DNA of 64,000 nucleotides from Myxococcota bacterium. Its GTDB lineage: Bacteria; Myxococcota_A; Polyangia; JAAYKL01. This document shows positions 34,569 to 44,000 of the stretch, piece by piece. Within the stretch, counting starts at the first letter, position 1. Each line of letters starts with the position of its first letter. The stretch is taken from the NCBI GenBank assembly GCA_030065855.1, contig JASJCT010000022.1, positions 161,743 through 225,742 on the forward strand. Reading direction: 5' to 3'. Made by a program: the position numbers and the translations under genes. A model generated the notes under the pieces. That model was not told the origin of the DNA and made no database searches. It worked only from the letters and a program-made list of their open reading frames with translations.

Positions 34569-35423
34569 CTAGGGTCTCTCTAGAAAGCCGGTTCTAAAGT
34601 AAGTGTCTTTAACGTCTGGATTGAACTCAATTTTCAGTGTCTTGAGTATTGAACTACGACCATTTTTAAGATTTTTCATCTTCATGTACATTGGACGATA
34701 TCGGTTCTTTTGGGGATCGAGGAGTTTGATTTCCTTGATATTCATTTGTTTTAATTCATCTCCCTTAAGATCGAAATAGACCACTTTTCTTACAGTGAAA
34801 TCGGACTTGGCCACCCAGACGATCTTTTTCGCATACCCTTCATCCCGTGCTATTTTCTCGTCCTTTGGTTTATTTTCTACGGCGTAACATAGTTCTCCGT
34901 CCACAACTTCTTCTTTGAGTATCTTGTATGCATAGTTTTCAAGCTTGGGAATATTCAAATCAACGTAGGTGAATTCACTACCCATGAAACTTTTAGATTG
35001 TTGCGCTCCAAGAATACGGCGTGTTTTCCTGAGGGCGGGAAAATATATCCAAACATCATCCGATTTATCTTCATAGTCAAAGGTTAGTATTCCGGTCCCT
35101 TTCACGTCTTCTGGAGAAATGAACTTATAGACTAGTTTTTCGGTCTTGCCTCCATCATAAAGTTTGGAGGCAAGCGCCATTTTCCGCACCCTTTTTTTCC
35201 CGTTCTCGGAGATATTTGTCAGTGTAATCAGTGATTCTGATCCATCGAGCTTTCGAGTTAGAGCGACTCGATCCATTATCTCCGATCCGGAGAGTTTATC
35301 ACCTGCCTCTGCGTTTTTACACATAACGAAAACACATATCAGAAGGCCTAACAAAACTGGCAGCCTACTAGCGGACACATTATAAATTCGTTCAATATTT
35401 ACAGTATGTTGACCCACTTCCAT
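34569..35423 (-). CDS. Outer membrane lipoprotein-sorting (LolA-like) protein
   Basis: The N-terminal signal peptide (SRLPVLLGLLICVFVMCKNAEAGD) is followed by a 250-aa LolA/LolB-like beta-clam: DGSESLITLTNISENGKKRVRKM, GTGILTFDYEDKSDDVWIYFPALRKTRRI and SFMGSEFTYVDL, the hallmark of proteins encoded beside RND/MMPL exporters. AAGGAG lies directly before the ATG at 35423, so the start could equally be a GTG two codons later or an upstream ATG. It is last in a three-gene set with an outer-membrane barrel and an RND pump and probably carries the lipophilic cargo across the periplasm. Confidence 0.85.
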   Translation of the reverse strand: MEVGQHTVNIERIYNVSASRLPVLLGLLICVFVMCKNAEAGDKLSGSEIMDRVALTRKLDGSESLITLTNISENGKKRVRKMALASKLYDGGKTEKLVYKFISPEDVKGTGILTFDYEDKSDDVWIYFPALRKTRRILGAQQSKSFMGSEFTYVDLNIPKLENYAYKILKEEVVDGELCYAVENKPKDEKIARDEGYAKKIVWVAKSDFTVRKVVYFDLKGDELKQMNIKEIKLLDPQKNRYRPMYMKMKNLKNGRSSILKTLKIEFNPDVKDTYFRTGFLERP

Positions 35424-35536
35424 CTCCTTTGTTGTTGATTGTTTTCTCATGTTTTGACGATTTGTCCTTAGTTCCATTCAATCTAAGAAAATAAAGTACG
35501 TCGCCTTTTTTCATAAGGTTGTTACATAGAAATGCT

Positions 35537-36997
35537 TTAGAATCCAACCCTCAACTCGGCGTACCCCGCACTATATTCTGTCTCTAGAAGATCAAAAAGT
35601 GTATCTTTGGGTCCTCTGTAGATTTCACCGCCTACTGAAAAAGCTACGCCGTCGGCAATTTTATACACAACCTCAGGATTGAGCAACCATTCGCGTGTCG
35701 TAAAATAAGTTAAGCCAAAGACCGCCAAGGACAAAGTGTCGTGCAATGTATTCCACTCGATTCGCAAGGAAGCACCGTGCTGAACTTGCTCGGTCTGACT
35801 GTGTAGAAGTCTATTGGTTGATATAAGTTTTGTTGTAACCATCGCCTCAACCTTTTCCGGCGGTAAGTTTCCGAGGTCAACCAACATGGAATCTAGTTCA
35901 TTCAGATCAATATCAAATACCGGATCCAATGCTTTCCAGTCCAAGACGTAGCGTCCAACATATTGTGCGATAACGTTAACCTCGCCGAATGCGCGGTCCA
36001 CACCGACCACATAGTACAAATCCGGATTGGGGGCAGAAAGCTCTTCTTCATAGTTTGCCGGATATCGATAGGCGACCTCCCCCCGAAATCCCAGCAAATC
36101 TCCTAATGCTGTGGAAAAGTCAAAGCCGACCACATGGTGATCATAGGCCGCCAGCTGTACAGTTATATTTGGCGGGCGTCCTAGCAGGTCAAAGCTTCTA
36201 AGCGCTATACCGGTTTGTGGAGCATGACCCTTGAGGTAAGAAATCGAGGCTTCAAAACTCGGTAGTAGCAAGTGAAATCGACCGGCAAATAAACCATTCT
36301 CTAGATTCAGAGCTGGAAAACGAGGATTGGTGATCACAATTATTTTCGGAAGTGTAACCGGTGGTAGATATGAAGGAAGAAATATGGGCAACCAAATTCC
36401 CTCGACACGCACTAGCTCCTGTTCGAAAGTGAGTTTGATAGCAGCATTTCCCAGGCGTTGATCGTCTCGTTCTGATGAGCGAATGCGCATGTCGATGGGT
36501 GTTAGATTGTCAGTGGGGTTCAAACCATCTGCTCTTCCCCATACGAGAATCTGCTTCCCAGCTCGGATCTCAAGTGTTGACAGATACACACTGACATATG
36601 CCTCAGTTAGCTTTGTTTCTGCTGACAATCCCTTTTTGTATTGCTCAGTAGCTGCTTCTGTTGGCTGACCCAAGAAGCTGGGATCTCCGAGCAGTCTAGT
36701 CTTTAATCTGATATCAGCAAATCCACTTACGCATTCTATGGAGGTTCTTAATTTCAGTCCCAATTCAGCATAGGCACTTTTCAGCTCAGCCCGATTCTCA
36801 CCATCTTTTTTGCCGACAAATAGACTTGGTTTAACGAAACCGTTTGAGTCAATATTCCATTTATTGGATAATTTCTCACTTTCACTAGAGGAATCTCCTT
36901 CTAAACTTTCTTCGAACAAATCTGCTTTGGAAGGCGTTGCGGTCAAAAGCAGAATCGAGCTTGTAAGTATCGATAGTTTATGTAATATTTCGGTCAT
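35537..36997 (-). CDS. DUF1302-like outer membrane beta-barrel protein
   Basis: The start chosen is the ATG at 36997 (MTEILHKLSIL), giving a good signal peptide that ends SKA-DL; the track begins at a TTG. The mature protein alternates polar and aromatic beta strands. It has the family hallmark AYVSVYLSTLEIRAGKQILVWGRADGLNPTDNLTP and ends in GYAELRVGF with terminal Phe, as expected for BAM-dependent barrels. Relatives are encoded with RND/MMPL transporters and LolA-like proteins and are thought to form the outer-membrane exit. It is the middle gene of that trio. Confidence 0.82.
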   Translation of the reverse strand: MTEILHKLSILTSSILLLTATPSKADLFEESLEGDSSSESEKLSNKWNIDSNGFVKPSLFVGKKDGENRAELKSAYAELGLKLRTSIECVSGFADIRLKTRLLGDPSFLGQPTEAATEQYKKGLSAETKLTEAYVSVYLSTLEIRAGKQILVWGRADGLNPTDNLTPIDMRIRSSERDDQRLGNAAIKLTFEQELVRVEGIWLPIFLPSYLPPVTLPKIIVITNPRFPALNLENGLFAGRFHLLLPSFEASISYLKGHAPQTGIALRSFDLLGRPPNITVQLAAYDHHVVGFDFSTALGDLLGFRGEVAYRYPANYEEELSAPNPDLYYVVGVDRAFGEVNVIAQYVGRYVLDWKALDPVFDIDLNELDSMLVDLGNLPPEKVEAMVTTKLISTNRLLHSQTEQVQHGASLRIEWNTLHDTLSLAVFGLTYFTTREWLLNPEVVYKIADGVAFSVGGEIYRGPKDTLFDLLETEYSAGYAELRVGF

Positions 36998-37038
36998 TGT
37001 TGATACCGTCAATTATTTCTGATTGTAACTTTGTCTTT

Positions 37039-39312
37039 CTACCTAATTCTCTGAGATACAATAAATTTTGGTTTAAATGCGGAGATAACCATTGGCAAAA
37101 GAACAAGGGTACCGATCCCCACTGTGAGCATTGTAAAAGAAATCAACCATCCGAAGGTTCGGATTGGCAAGAAGCTTGAACCCATGAAAACTGCGAAACC
37201 CAGGACATTGGAGAACATGTCGAAAATGATGGCTTTGCCAGCAGTCTGTCCTGTGTTGCACAGCGCTTGTTCTAAGTTTGCACCGCTTCTGATTTCCTCT
37301 TTCAACCGCAGAATGTAATGTATGGCGAAATCGACTCCTATACCAACAGCTACGCCTGTGATAATGGCTGTTGCCATATCGAGGCGTAGGCCCAGCGCTC
37401 CCATGAGGCCAAATGTAGTCAAGGTTGCAAACGACAATGGGATGACGCTGCACACGCCGGCTACCCAAGATCGATATATTAATGCGCAAAAAAGGAAAAT
37501 TAAAGCAAATGCTATAGCTATATTCTCCATCTTACCGGTTACTATATATTTTATCTGAGCAATCCAGACCATTAACATGCCGCCGACTTTGATTTTGTAT
37601 TCGGATGGTAAATTCTCGGCATACTGTGCAATATTGTTGTATAGTCGTTTGTGTATTTCTTGATCGGCGTTGTTGATCATGACAACCATTCTGGCAAAAC
37701 GTCGATTAGTGTCTACAAAGTCCTTTGGCGGATCATATAACAAAAAGTACTGTGAAATTAATTGTTTGGTTTCCGGCAGACCGTCGTAACTCTTATCTCG
37801 TGAATTTATCTCAAAATTCATGTGCTTCAGAATATTCGCGTATGAAAGTGTATAACCGACTTCATCAAATTGCTCGATATATTGCTGCAATTCAAAAACA
37901 CTTTGCAGAAACTTCGGTTCAGTAACACCATCGTCTTTGCCACTATCCAGCACGACATCGAAAGTTCTGGAGCCTCCTAGTTTTTCATTGAATAAGGAAA
38001 AAGATTCTCGAAGGTGGTGGTCCTCGGGAAAGTATTCGATAAAATCATTGCCCACGCGAATGAGACTCATTTCGTAGACACTGCATGCAGCTACGGCGAG
38101 AAAAACCATACTAGCTGCACGTTTTCTTTTTATTGAAAATTGAGTGACCTTCCCCAATAGTTGTTTAACATTTCCAGACGATTTCTTGCTTTTCGAGGGC
38201 TTGCTCCCACTGCCAAATGACAAAATCGCAGGTACAACTGTCAATGAGATAACAACTGCGGTCAATATGGCAATCGCTGCAATTATACCGAACTCCTTAA
38301 TAGAATTGATACGGAAAATAATTAGAGAAGCAGCTCCGATGGCCGAGGTTTTTCCGGTTAGCATCACCGGCCAGGCGATGTTTTTAAGCGCTATCCTAGT
38401 TCCTTCTCTTCGACTTTTTGTGCCCACTTCTTCGTAATAACGATGTACCACATGGATGCCATAAGAACTAGCTATTGCAACGGTCATCATCGGCAACGCC
38501 GATGTTACCACCGTGATTGGAAAGCCGATGAATCCCATTATACCCATTGACCAGATTATACTGAGAACAACTACTGAGAACGGCAAGAGGACTCCCCTCA
38601 GGGTAAAAAAACAGAGAAAAAAACCTACCAAGATCAAACCTATGGCCAGTGGTAGAAGGACCTGCATATCACTTTGTATACCAACATCGATTTCTTGCTC
38701 CATAATAGGGTCGCCTTCGGTATAGATCTTCTCTGGACCTACGTATTTTTTTATTGTTTTCTGTATGCGGTCGTAAAATTCTTTCTGGTTGTAACCCTTT
38801 TTTAATCGAGCGAGAATGATGGATGTTGTTCCGTCATCGGAGACGATTTTTGATCTGGCAATACTGTTGTTTTCAACGGTTTTTTTGAGTTTACGTGTTT
38901 CAGCGTCAGTTTTTGGTTCCGTCTTCATAAATGGGCTAAAATCTACACCAAAATCTGAACCAACAATATTGTCCGATGTGGCAAGTGAGAAAATTTCGTC
39001 ATCCACGACTTCGTCAAAATCTTTTATTTCGTTCGTCAGTCGGTAAATCTTACTTAACGTATTGACACTGTATATACTGTCGCTTTCGATTGCTATAAGA
39101 AGAGACTTGCGGGGGCCAAAAATATCTTCAATAGAATTATTGGTCGAAACGATGGGGTCGTCAGGAGGAAGGTCATAATCATAACTGTTCTCAAGACGTA
39201 GTAAAGTCAATCCATAAGCAAGGGCAATTGTAAGTATAGAAACAAAAAACAATATCGTTCGCGGTCGTTTTACTACAAACTCTGAATAAGCTGATAGCGC
39301 CTTATCTGACAT
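37039..39312 (-). CDS. RND/MMPL-family efflux transporter
   Basis: The 757-aa protein has the RND two-fold plan: an N-terminal helix, a periplasmic loop about 40-210, and six membrane helices including IGFPITVVTSALPMMTVAIASSYGIHVVHRYYEE. The second half repeats this, with MATAIITGVAVGIGVDFAIHYILRLKEE. The GIGVDFAIH/ASSYGIHVVHRYY motifs are typical of MMPL/hopanoid transporters such as HpnN. The start follows AGGAAGG. It is first in the operon with the barrel and LolA-like genes. It should move a lipophilic product or lipid to the periplasm or outer membrane, plausibly the cluster product. Confidence 0.9.
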   Translation of the reverse strand: MSDKALSAYSEFVVKRPRTILFFVSILTIALAYGLTLLRLENSYDYDLPPDDPIVSTNNSIEDIFGPRKSLLIAIESDSIYSVNTLSKIYRLTNEIKDFDEVVDDEIFSLATSDNIVGSDFGVDFSPFMKTEPKTDAETRKLKKTVENNSIARSKIVSDDGTTSIILARLKKGYNQKEFYDRIQKTIKKYVGPEKIYTEGDPIMEQEIDVGIQSDMQVLLPLAIGLILVGFFLCFFTLRGVLLPFSVVVLSIIWSMGIMGFIGFPITVVTSALPMMTVAIASSYGIHVVHRYYEEVGTKSRREGTRIALKNIAWPVMLTGKTSAIGAASLIIFRINSIKEFGIIAAIAILTAVVISLTVVPAILSFGSGSKPSKSKKSSGNVKQLLGKVTQFSIKRKRAASMVFLAVAACSVYEMSLIRVGNDFIEYFPEDHHLRESFSLFNEKLGGSRTFDVVLDSGKDDGVTEPKFLQSVFELQQYIEQFDEVGYTLSYANILKHMNFEINSRDKSYDGLPETKQLISQYFLLYDPPKDFVDTNRRFARMVVMINNADQEIHKRLYNNIAQYAENLPSEYKIKVGGMLMVWIAQIKYIVTGKMENIAIAFALIFLFCALIYRSWVAGVCSVIPLSFATLTTFGLMGALGLRLDMATAIITGVAVGIGVDFAIHYILRLKEEIRSGANLEQALCNTGQTAGKAIIFDMFSNVLGFAVFMGSSFLPIRTFGWLISFTMLTVGIGTLVLLPMVISAFKPKFIVSQRIR

Positions 39313-39872
39313 GACCTTCCTTTCGAATAATCTGCTGATTTATACTCCTTGCTCAATTTTGCATTCTCGGACGCATAAACTTCCAGCCTGGTTTAAATTT
39401 ACAGAGCAAGTATAACTGTAATCCTTTTTAGCTATATTAGCACGCTGTATACCATGCTATTAACCTTTATCATTTTAAAGGGAAACTGTCTTTCAATTGG
39501 AAAAGGAAAACATAGTTCGTCTTCTGAAATCAAGAAAAAATAGCGGTTTTGTAAACACAGGCCTGCTCACCAGAATCTGTGTATGAACTCCGACCAGGGT
39601 ATCTCTGAAGTCTTTCGCTGGCAAATCCAATCACCTGGGCGCAACAGAACAGCGGGAATCGTCCCTGCATTACACTCTCGCAAGTTAGCAGAGTCGGAAT
39701 TCACTCACAATTTCTGGTGAGTAGCTAAAAAAAGGCAATTTTCTTTTCATGATGCATGGTATACTTTACCAAATACAGTTCATTGATATTGAGGGACGCA
39801 GAACATGGTATAATATTCGTTATTACCATGCTATAAACTAACAGAAATTAGCTATAATGAGGTGACTACAAT
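39313..39872. other. 560-bp divergent intergenic region
   Basis: No gene is seen between the divergent RND pump and the small membrane protein. A 156-bp segment at 39566-39721 is bounded by an exact 10-bp inverted repeat (CTCACCAGAA / TTCTGGTGAG). The motif CATGGTATA or its complement recurs at about 39449, 39755 and 39804. Confidence 0.55.
39806..39814 (+). promoter_or_regulatory. Extended -10 promoter for the small membrane protein gene
   Basis: TGGTATAAT is a TGn plus perfect TATAAT, 58 bp upstream of the ATG at 39873. No good -35 is present at 17 bp, as is common with extended -10 promoters. Confidence 0.55.
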
Positions 39873-40235
39873 ATGAAGATAGTAAGATCACTGACGAAGT
39901 CTATAGCAAAACTAGGATTTGTAAAAAAAGCAATTGAAGACCGAGCAGATCTAAGTGAAATTAAAGGAAAGCCAACTGCTAAATTCTACATAGGTATATT
40001 TCTTATGGCTTTCAGTTACCTTCTCGGACTCCCCGCCATTGGTGTATTGAGTGCTTTGTCCATCTACTGGAAAATACCGAAACTAGCGATCATTGGAGGT
40101 CCCTCTCTTTTTATAATAGCTCACGCCGTATTCTTTGCGGGTGTATATTTATCAGGTGGCAAGTACCTTCTTGTATTTTTTAGATGGGCCACTAGAAAGA
40201 CCCTTGAAAAATTGATTAAGGACAAGGTTACCTAA
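39873..40235 (+). CDS. Small membrane protein, 120 aa, unknown
   Basis: The ATG has GAGGTGA at good spacing. The N-terminus is amphipathic and basic. Three hydrophobic helices then follow (FYIGIFLMAFSYLLGLPAIGVLSAL, LAIIGGPSLFIIAHAVFFAGVYLSG, YLLVFFRWATRK), and the end is basic. No family was recognised. It lies in the cluster between the export genes and a methyltransferase and might be an immunity or transport accessory; nothing in the sequence shows this. Confidence 0.65.
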   Translation: MKIVRSLTKSIAKLGFVKKAIEDRADLSEIKGKPTAKFYIGIFLMAFSYLLGLPAIGVLSALSIYWKIPKLAIIGGPSLFIIAHAVFFAGVYLSGGKYLLVFFRWATRKTLEKLIKDKVT

Positions 40236-40272
40236 TTTTTAATATATATTATAATACATGTATTATATACAA

Positions 40273-40296
40273 CTTAGAATATTTTCCTATTCTAAG
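40273..40296 (+). terminator. Hairpin between the small membrane protein and methyltransferase genes
   Basis: A perfect 9-bp stem CTTAGAATA / TATTCTAAG with a 6-nt loop lies just after an AT-rich palindrome (AATACATGTATT). No U-tract follows, so it may be a leader structure for the next gene. Confidence 0.35.
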
Positions 40297-40341
40297 CAGC
40301 CTGCGGGGTAAATAGGAAATACAGCCGGAGGAGCAATTGAA

Positions 40342-40911
40342 ATGAAAAAAAAACATTCTGATATTTTTTTTGGAAAAAACAATGAAATAATACCAAACAT
40401 AGCTTTCCAGGCAATGTCGGGGGTTATGAAATTAATGGATCTCTTTGGAAAACATTCTAGCAAAAACTTTCAAACACTAGGTTTGAAACCGGGACAGGTT
40501 GTAATCGATTACGGATGCGGCCCAGGTCGGTACATTAAAGATGCTTCACACGTTGTTGGAGAATCAGGTAAAGTGATAGCGGTTGATATTCACCCTCTTG
40601 CTATTAAAAAAGTCCAATCAATCATCGATAAATACAAATTGTCAAATGTTGAAGTATCCCTTGCTAAAGGATACGCCTCCGAGTTGCCAAGTGAGACAGC
40701 GGATGTAGTCTATGCTTTAGATATGTTTCATATGGTTGAACGTCCAGTGGAGTTCTTGTTAGAATTATGCAGGCTAATAAAAAAAGACGGAATACTTATT
40801 ATCGAAGATGGGCATCAGTCGCGTAGCGAGACAATTCAGAAAATCAATAAACCTGGCTTGCTTGTGGTCAGTCAAGAAAAAAAATCCCATGTAGTATGTC
40901 GAAAGCTCTGA
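40342..40911 (+). CDS. Class I SAM-dependent methyltransferase (UbiE/Methyltransf_11-like)
   Basis: The ATG follows GGAGGAG. The 189-aa protein shows motif I VVIDYGCGPGRYIKDASHVVG, the acidic VIAVDIHPLAIKKV, motif II-like ADVVYALDMFHMV and motif III KKDGILIIEDGHQS. No signal peptide is present, unlike the methyltransferase at 32.5 kb. It is convergent with the thioester-reductase NRPS. It may methylate O, N or S in the cluster product, for example after reductive release; the substrate cannot be read from sequence. Confidence 0.85.
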   Translation: MKKKHSDIFFGKNNEIIPNIAFQAMSGVMKLMDLFGKHSSKNFQTLGLKPGQVVIDYGCGPGRYIKDASHVVGESGKVIAVDIHPLAIKKVQSIIDKYKLSNVEVSLAKGYASELPSETADVVYALDMFHMVERPVEFLLELCRLIKKDGILIIEDGHQSRSETIQKINKPGLLVVSQEKKSHVVCRKL

Positions 40912-41042
40912 ACTCTATATTTTTCATCGAATAGCTAGTATATATTTTTGACAATTAAGCTGACAGTTTCCGCCTACAATAAAAACAATACATTACATAA
41001 CTTGAAAAGATACAGTAGGCTCAATTAGAGAGCCCTCCTACT

Positions 41043-44000
41043 CTAGAGAGATGCCAGTTTTCTGCCCAAGAAATTGTGTTGATTTTTTTGTAGATATTCA
41101 AACTGCTTTTCACAATATTTTTCATCTAAAATAGGAAATGAATCATTTAGTTCGGCTAGAAGTCTTTGAGTGCTTCCAAGCTCAAATTGATGTTCCAAGA
41201 AATAGTGATCGATCAATCGTCCATATTCAGTTCTTATAAAAAAAGGTTCTATCAGAGAGCGTTGTACTTCAGGGGCCTTTTCCTCCAGGTATTTTCTGCT
41301 CAACTCAATCCATTCTTCGAATTCTATGGTTTGGAGGCCATCCGGTTTGTCAAAATATGTTATAAGAGCATTGAGAAATTTAGTCATTGGCAGGGGTTCT
41401 GGATGGATCATATTAAACACCTTACCATCTAGTGGCACTGTGAGAGATGATTTCACTACGAAATTGCTTGCAAAATCTACCGGCAGTGCATCTACTACTG
41501 CGCCAGGCCAATTTGGCGATTGTCCAACATTCAGTACTAATTCAATTAGATTGTAAATCATGTCAGAAATATTGGTTGCACCATCTTTTGAGGAGCCAAT
41601 GAGAGTAGTTGGACGATACACTGTGGCCGGTATTCCCATTTTAGCCGCATTGAGAACTAATTTTTCAGCAACCCACTTACACTGCGCGTATCCATTGAGC
41701 ATTCCTGTTGGATCATCTGAAGGAGTTTCATCGCCCATAATCTGAAAGCGTCCATCAAAGTATCTCATATTGGGAGCTACGGAAGATACAAAAAATAGGG
41801 CCTTAGTTTTGTTGCTACCAGCCATTTCAACAAGCGTGTATATGGAATTGATATGTGCATCACGTAAGTATTCATAATTTCTGTTCAGCACTGGTGTAAA
41901 AGCCACATGGTAAATCGAGTCAAGAGACCTGCATAATTCATCGTATTGTTTTTCTTTAAGCCCTAACCGTTGATATCCAAAATCCCCTGCAAGTGGTTGA
42001 ATTCTACTACTATATGAGTTTTCCCATAAACTATACTTTTCTAGATTATCAATAATACGCTGTCTTGCATGTTCTTCGCTTCTAGCTCGAACCAGGCAAA
42101 AAACATCTGAATGTGTCTGATCCATCAGCTCTCTAAGAATATATGCACCGAAAAACCCACTAGCGCCTGTAAGTAATATTTTTGATGGTTGTTCGCAAAA
42201 AGCATACTGGCCTGTATCCAGATTTCTTACAGACTCAATATTCCACTTTGTATCGTTTACTAGCTGTTGAGAATCTTTATTTAAAGCGGTAAATATTGCT
42301 GCTGCCGGTATTATACTTCCATCGATATTTTCCTCCTGCTCATCATCAATTTTTTGGATTCTCTCAACAAGTTCTGCTACTGTTGGTGATTCAAATATGT
42401 AACGCAAAGGAAGCGTAACCCCAAATACCTCCAATACCTTTTTACTAACTTGTGTGGCGTTAACAGAGTCTCCGCCTATCTCGAAGAAATTGTCATCAAT
42501 CCCGATATTTTCAAAACCAACTACGGACTGCCATATCTCGATCATCTTCGCCTCTTGTTCGTTTCGAGGTTCCACGACATAGCTTTCCTCTTGCGAATCT
42601 TCTTCTAATATTTTCTCAAGCTCTCTGTAGTCGATTTTGCCGTTGTTTGTAACAGGCATCTTTTCAAGAAAGACGAAGTTTGTAGGAATCATGTATTTTG
42701 GTAGTCTATCTTCAACAAAGATCTTGATAGAATCCACATCTATTTTTTCTAGGTCGACCGAATTCGGAACGATAAAAGCTGAAAGCCTTAGTGGTTTACC
42801 GCTTGCAATAGCAACAATCTCTACGACATCTTGGTGCTGCTGTAAGCAATTCATTATCTCACCAAGTTCTATTCGATGGCCATTGATTTTTACTTGCTTA
42901 TCTCTTCGTCCCAAAAACTCAATGTTTCCGTCATCAAATAGTCTCCCCATATCACCGGTTGCGTATAATCTTTCTTTTGTCAACGGGTGCTCAAAGAAGT
43001 GTTTTTGTGTCTCCTCCTCATTATTCAAATACCCTTGTGCTACACCGTTTCCTCCAATATGTATCTGCCCTGTGACGCCGATAGGGCAGTGATTTTTGTT
43101 TTCATTCAAAACATACATTTTCTGATTTGTCAGGGCCTTTCCATAAGGAATGCTCTTCCATTCGCTTTCTACTGATTCTATTGGATAAATGACAGACCAA
43201 ATGGATCCTTCTGTTGCGCCACCCAGGCTAATCACTTTATTATTTGGCCAAATTTTCCTGACTTGGTCTGGCAACTCCAAGGGAATCCAATCCCCGCTCA
43301 ACAATGAAAGGCGAAGATCTGACGAAACCGACTTCTTGCTTCCTTCTAGATAATTTACAAGCATCTGCATTAAGGGTGGAGCGGAATTCCAAATTGTTAC
43401 CTTGTATTCAGACAAATACTTGTACCAAAACTCAGGATTTGGTAGATCTGCAGGATCAGGTACTACAACACTCCCACCTACAGCAAGTAGTCCAAAAATA
43501 TCATATATGGACAAATCAAAAGACAAAGAAGAGATTGCAAAAACTCGGTCCGCGGAATTTACATCAAAGCGTAAATTCATGTCAACGATAGTATTGACAG
43601 CATTTTCGTGGTTGATCATCACTCCTTTTGGAACACCAGTGGATCCAGAGGTAAAGATAACATATGCCAAGTCAAGAGGATTTAGATTTTCTTTGAAGGA
43701 ATCCAGCAAAACAGAAGGCTCTTGGTAACTAACTTCAATACAATCAACGTGATCCGGCCACCTGTACATATCTTTCTCTTTTTGTGTTATCACCAACCTG
43801 ACATTGCCTTCATTCAACAGCTGCCACCGCCTAGCTTCTGGATTACTCATTTCCAAAGGAAGAAACGCTGCACCGGCCATCATTATGCCATATGCCGCTA
43901 CAATCTGCTCCCAACCCTTTTCCATTCCGATCCCAACAAGGCTATTTTTTTCCACATTCCACTTTTTTATTTCGAGCGCAACTTTCTTACTGAGATACAA

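Noticed and set aside
40295-40306. Shared 12-mer AGCAGCCTGCGG before the methyltransferase (40295) and before cysK (62105-62116, minus strand) as an antiterminator recruitment site
   Set aside because: Many shared 12-mers are expected by chance in 30 kb, and no third copy was found at the PKS, NRPS or GMC starts.
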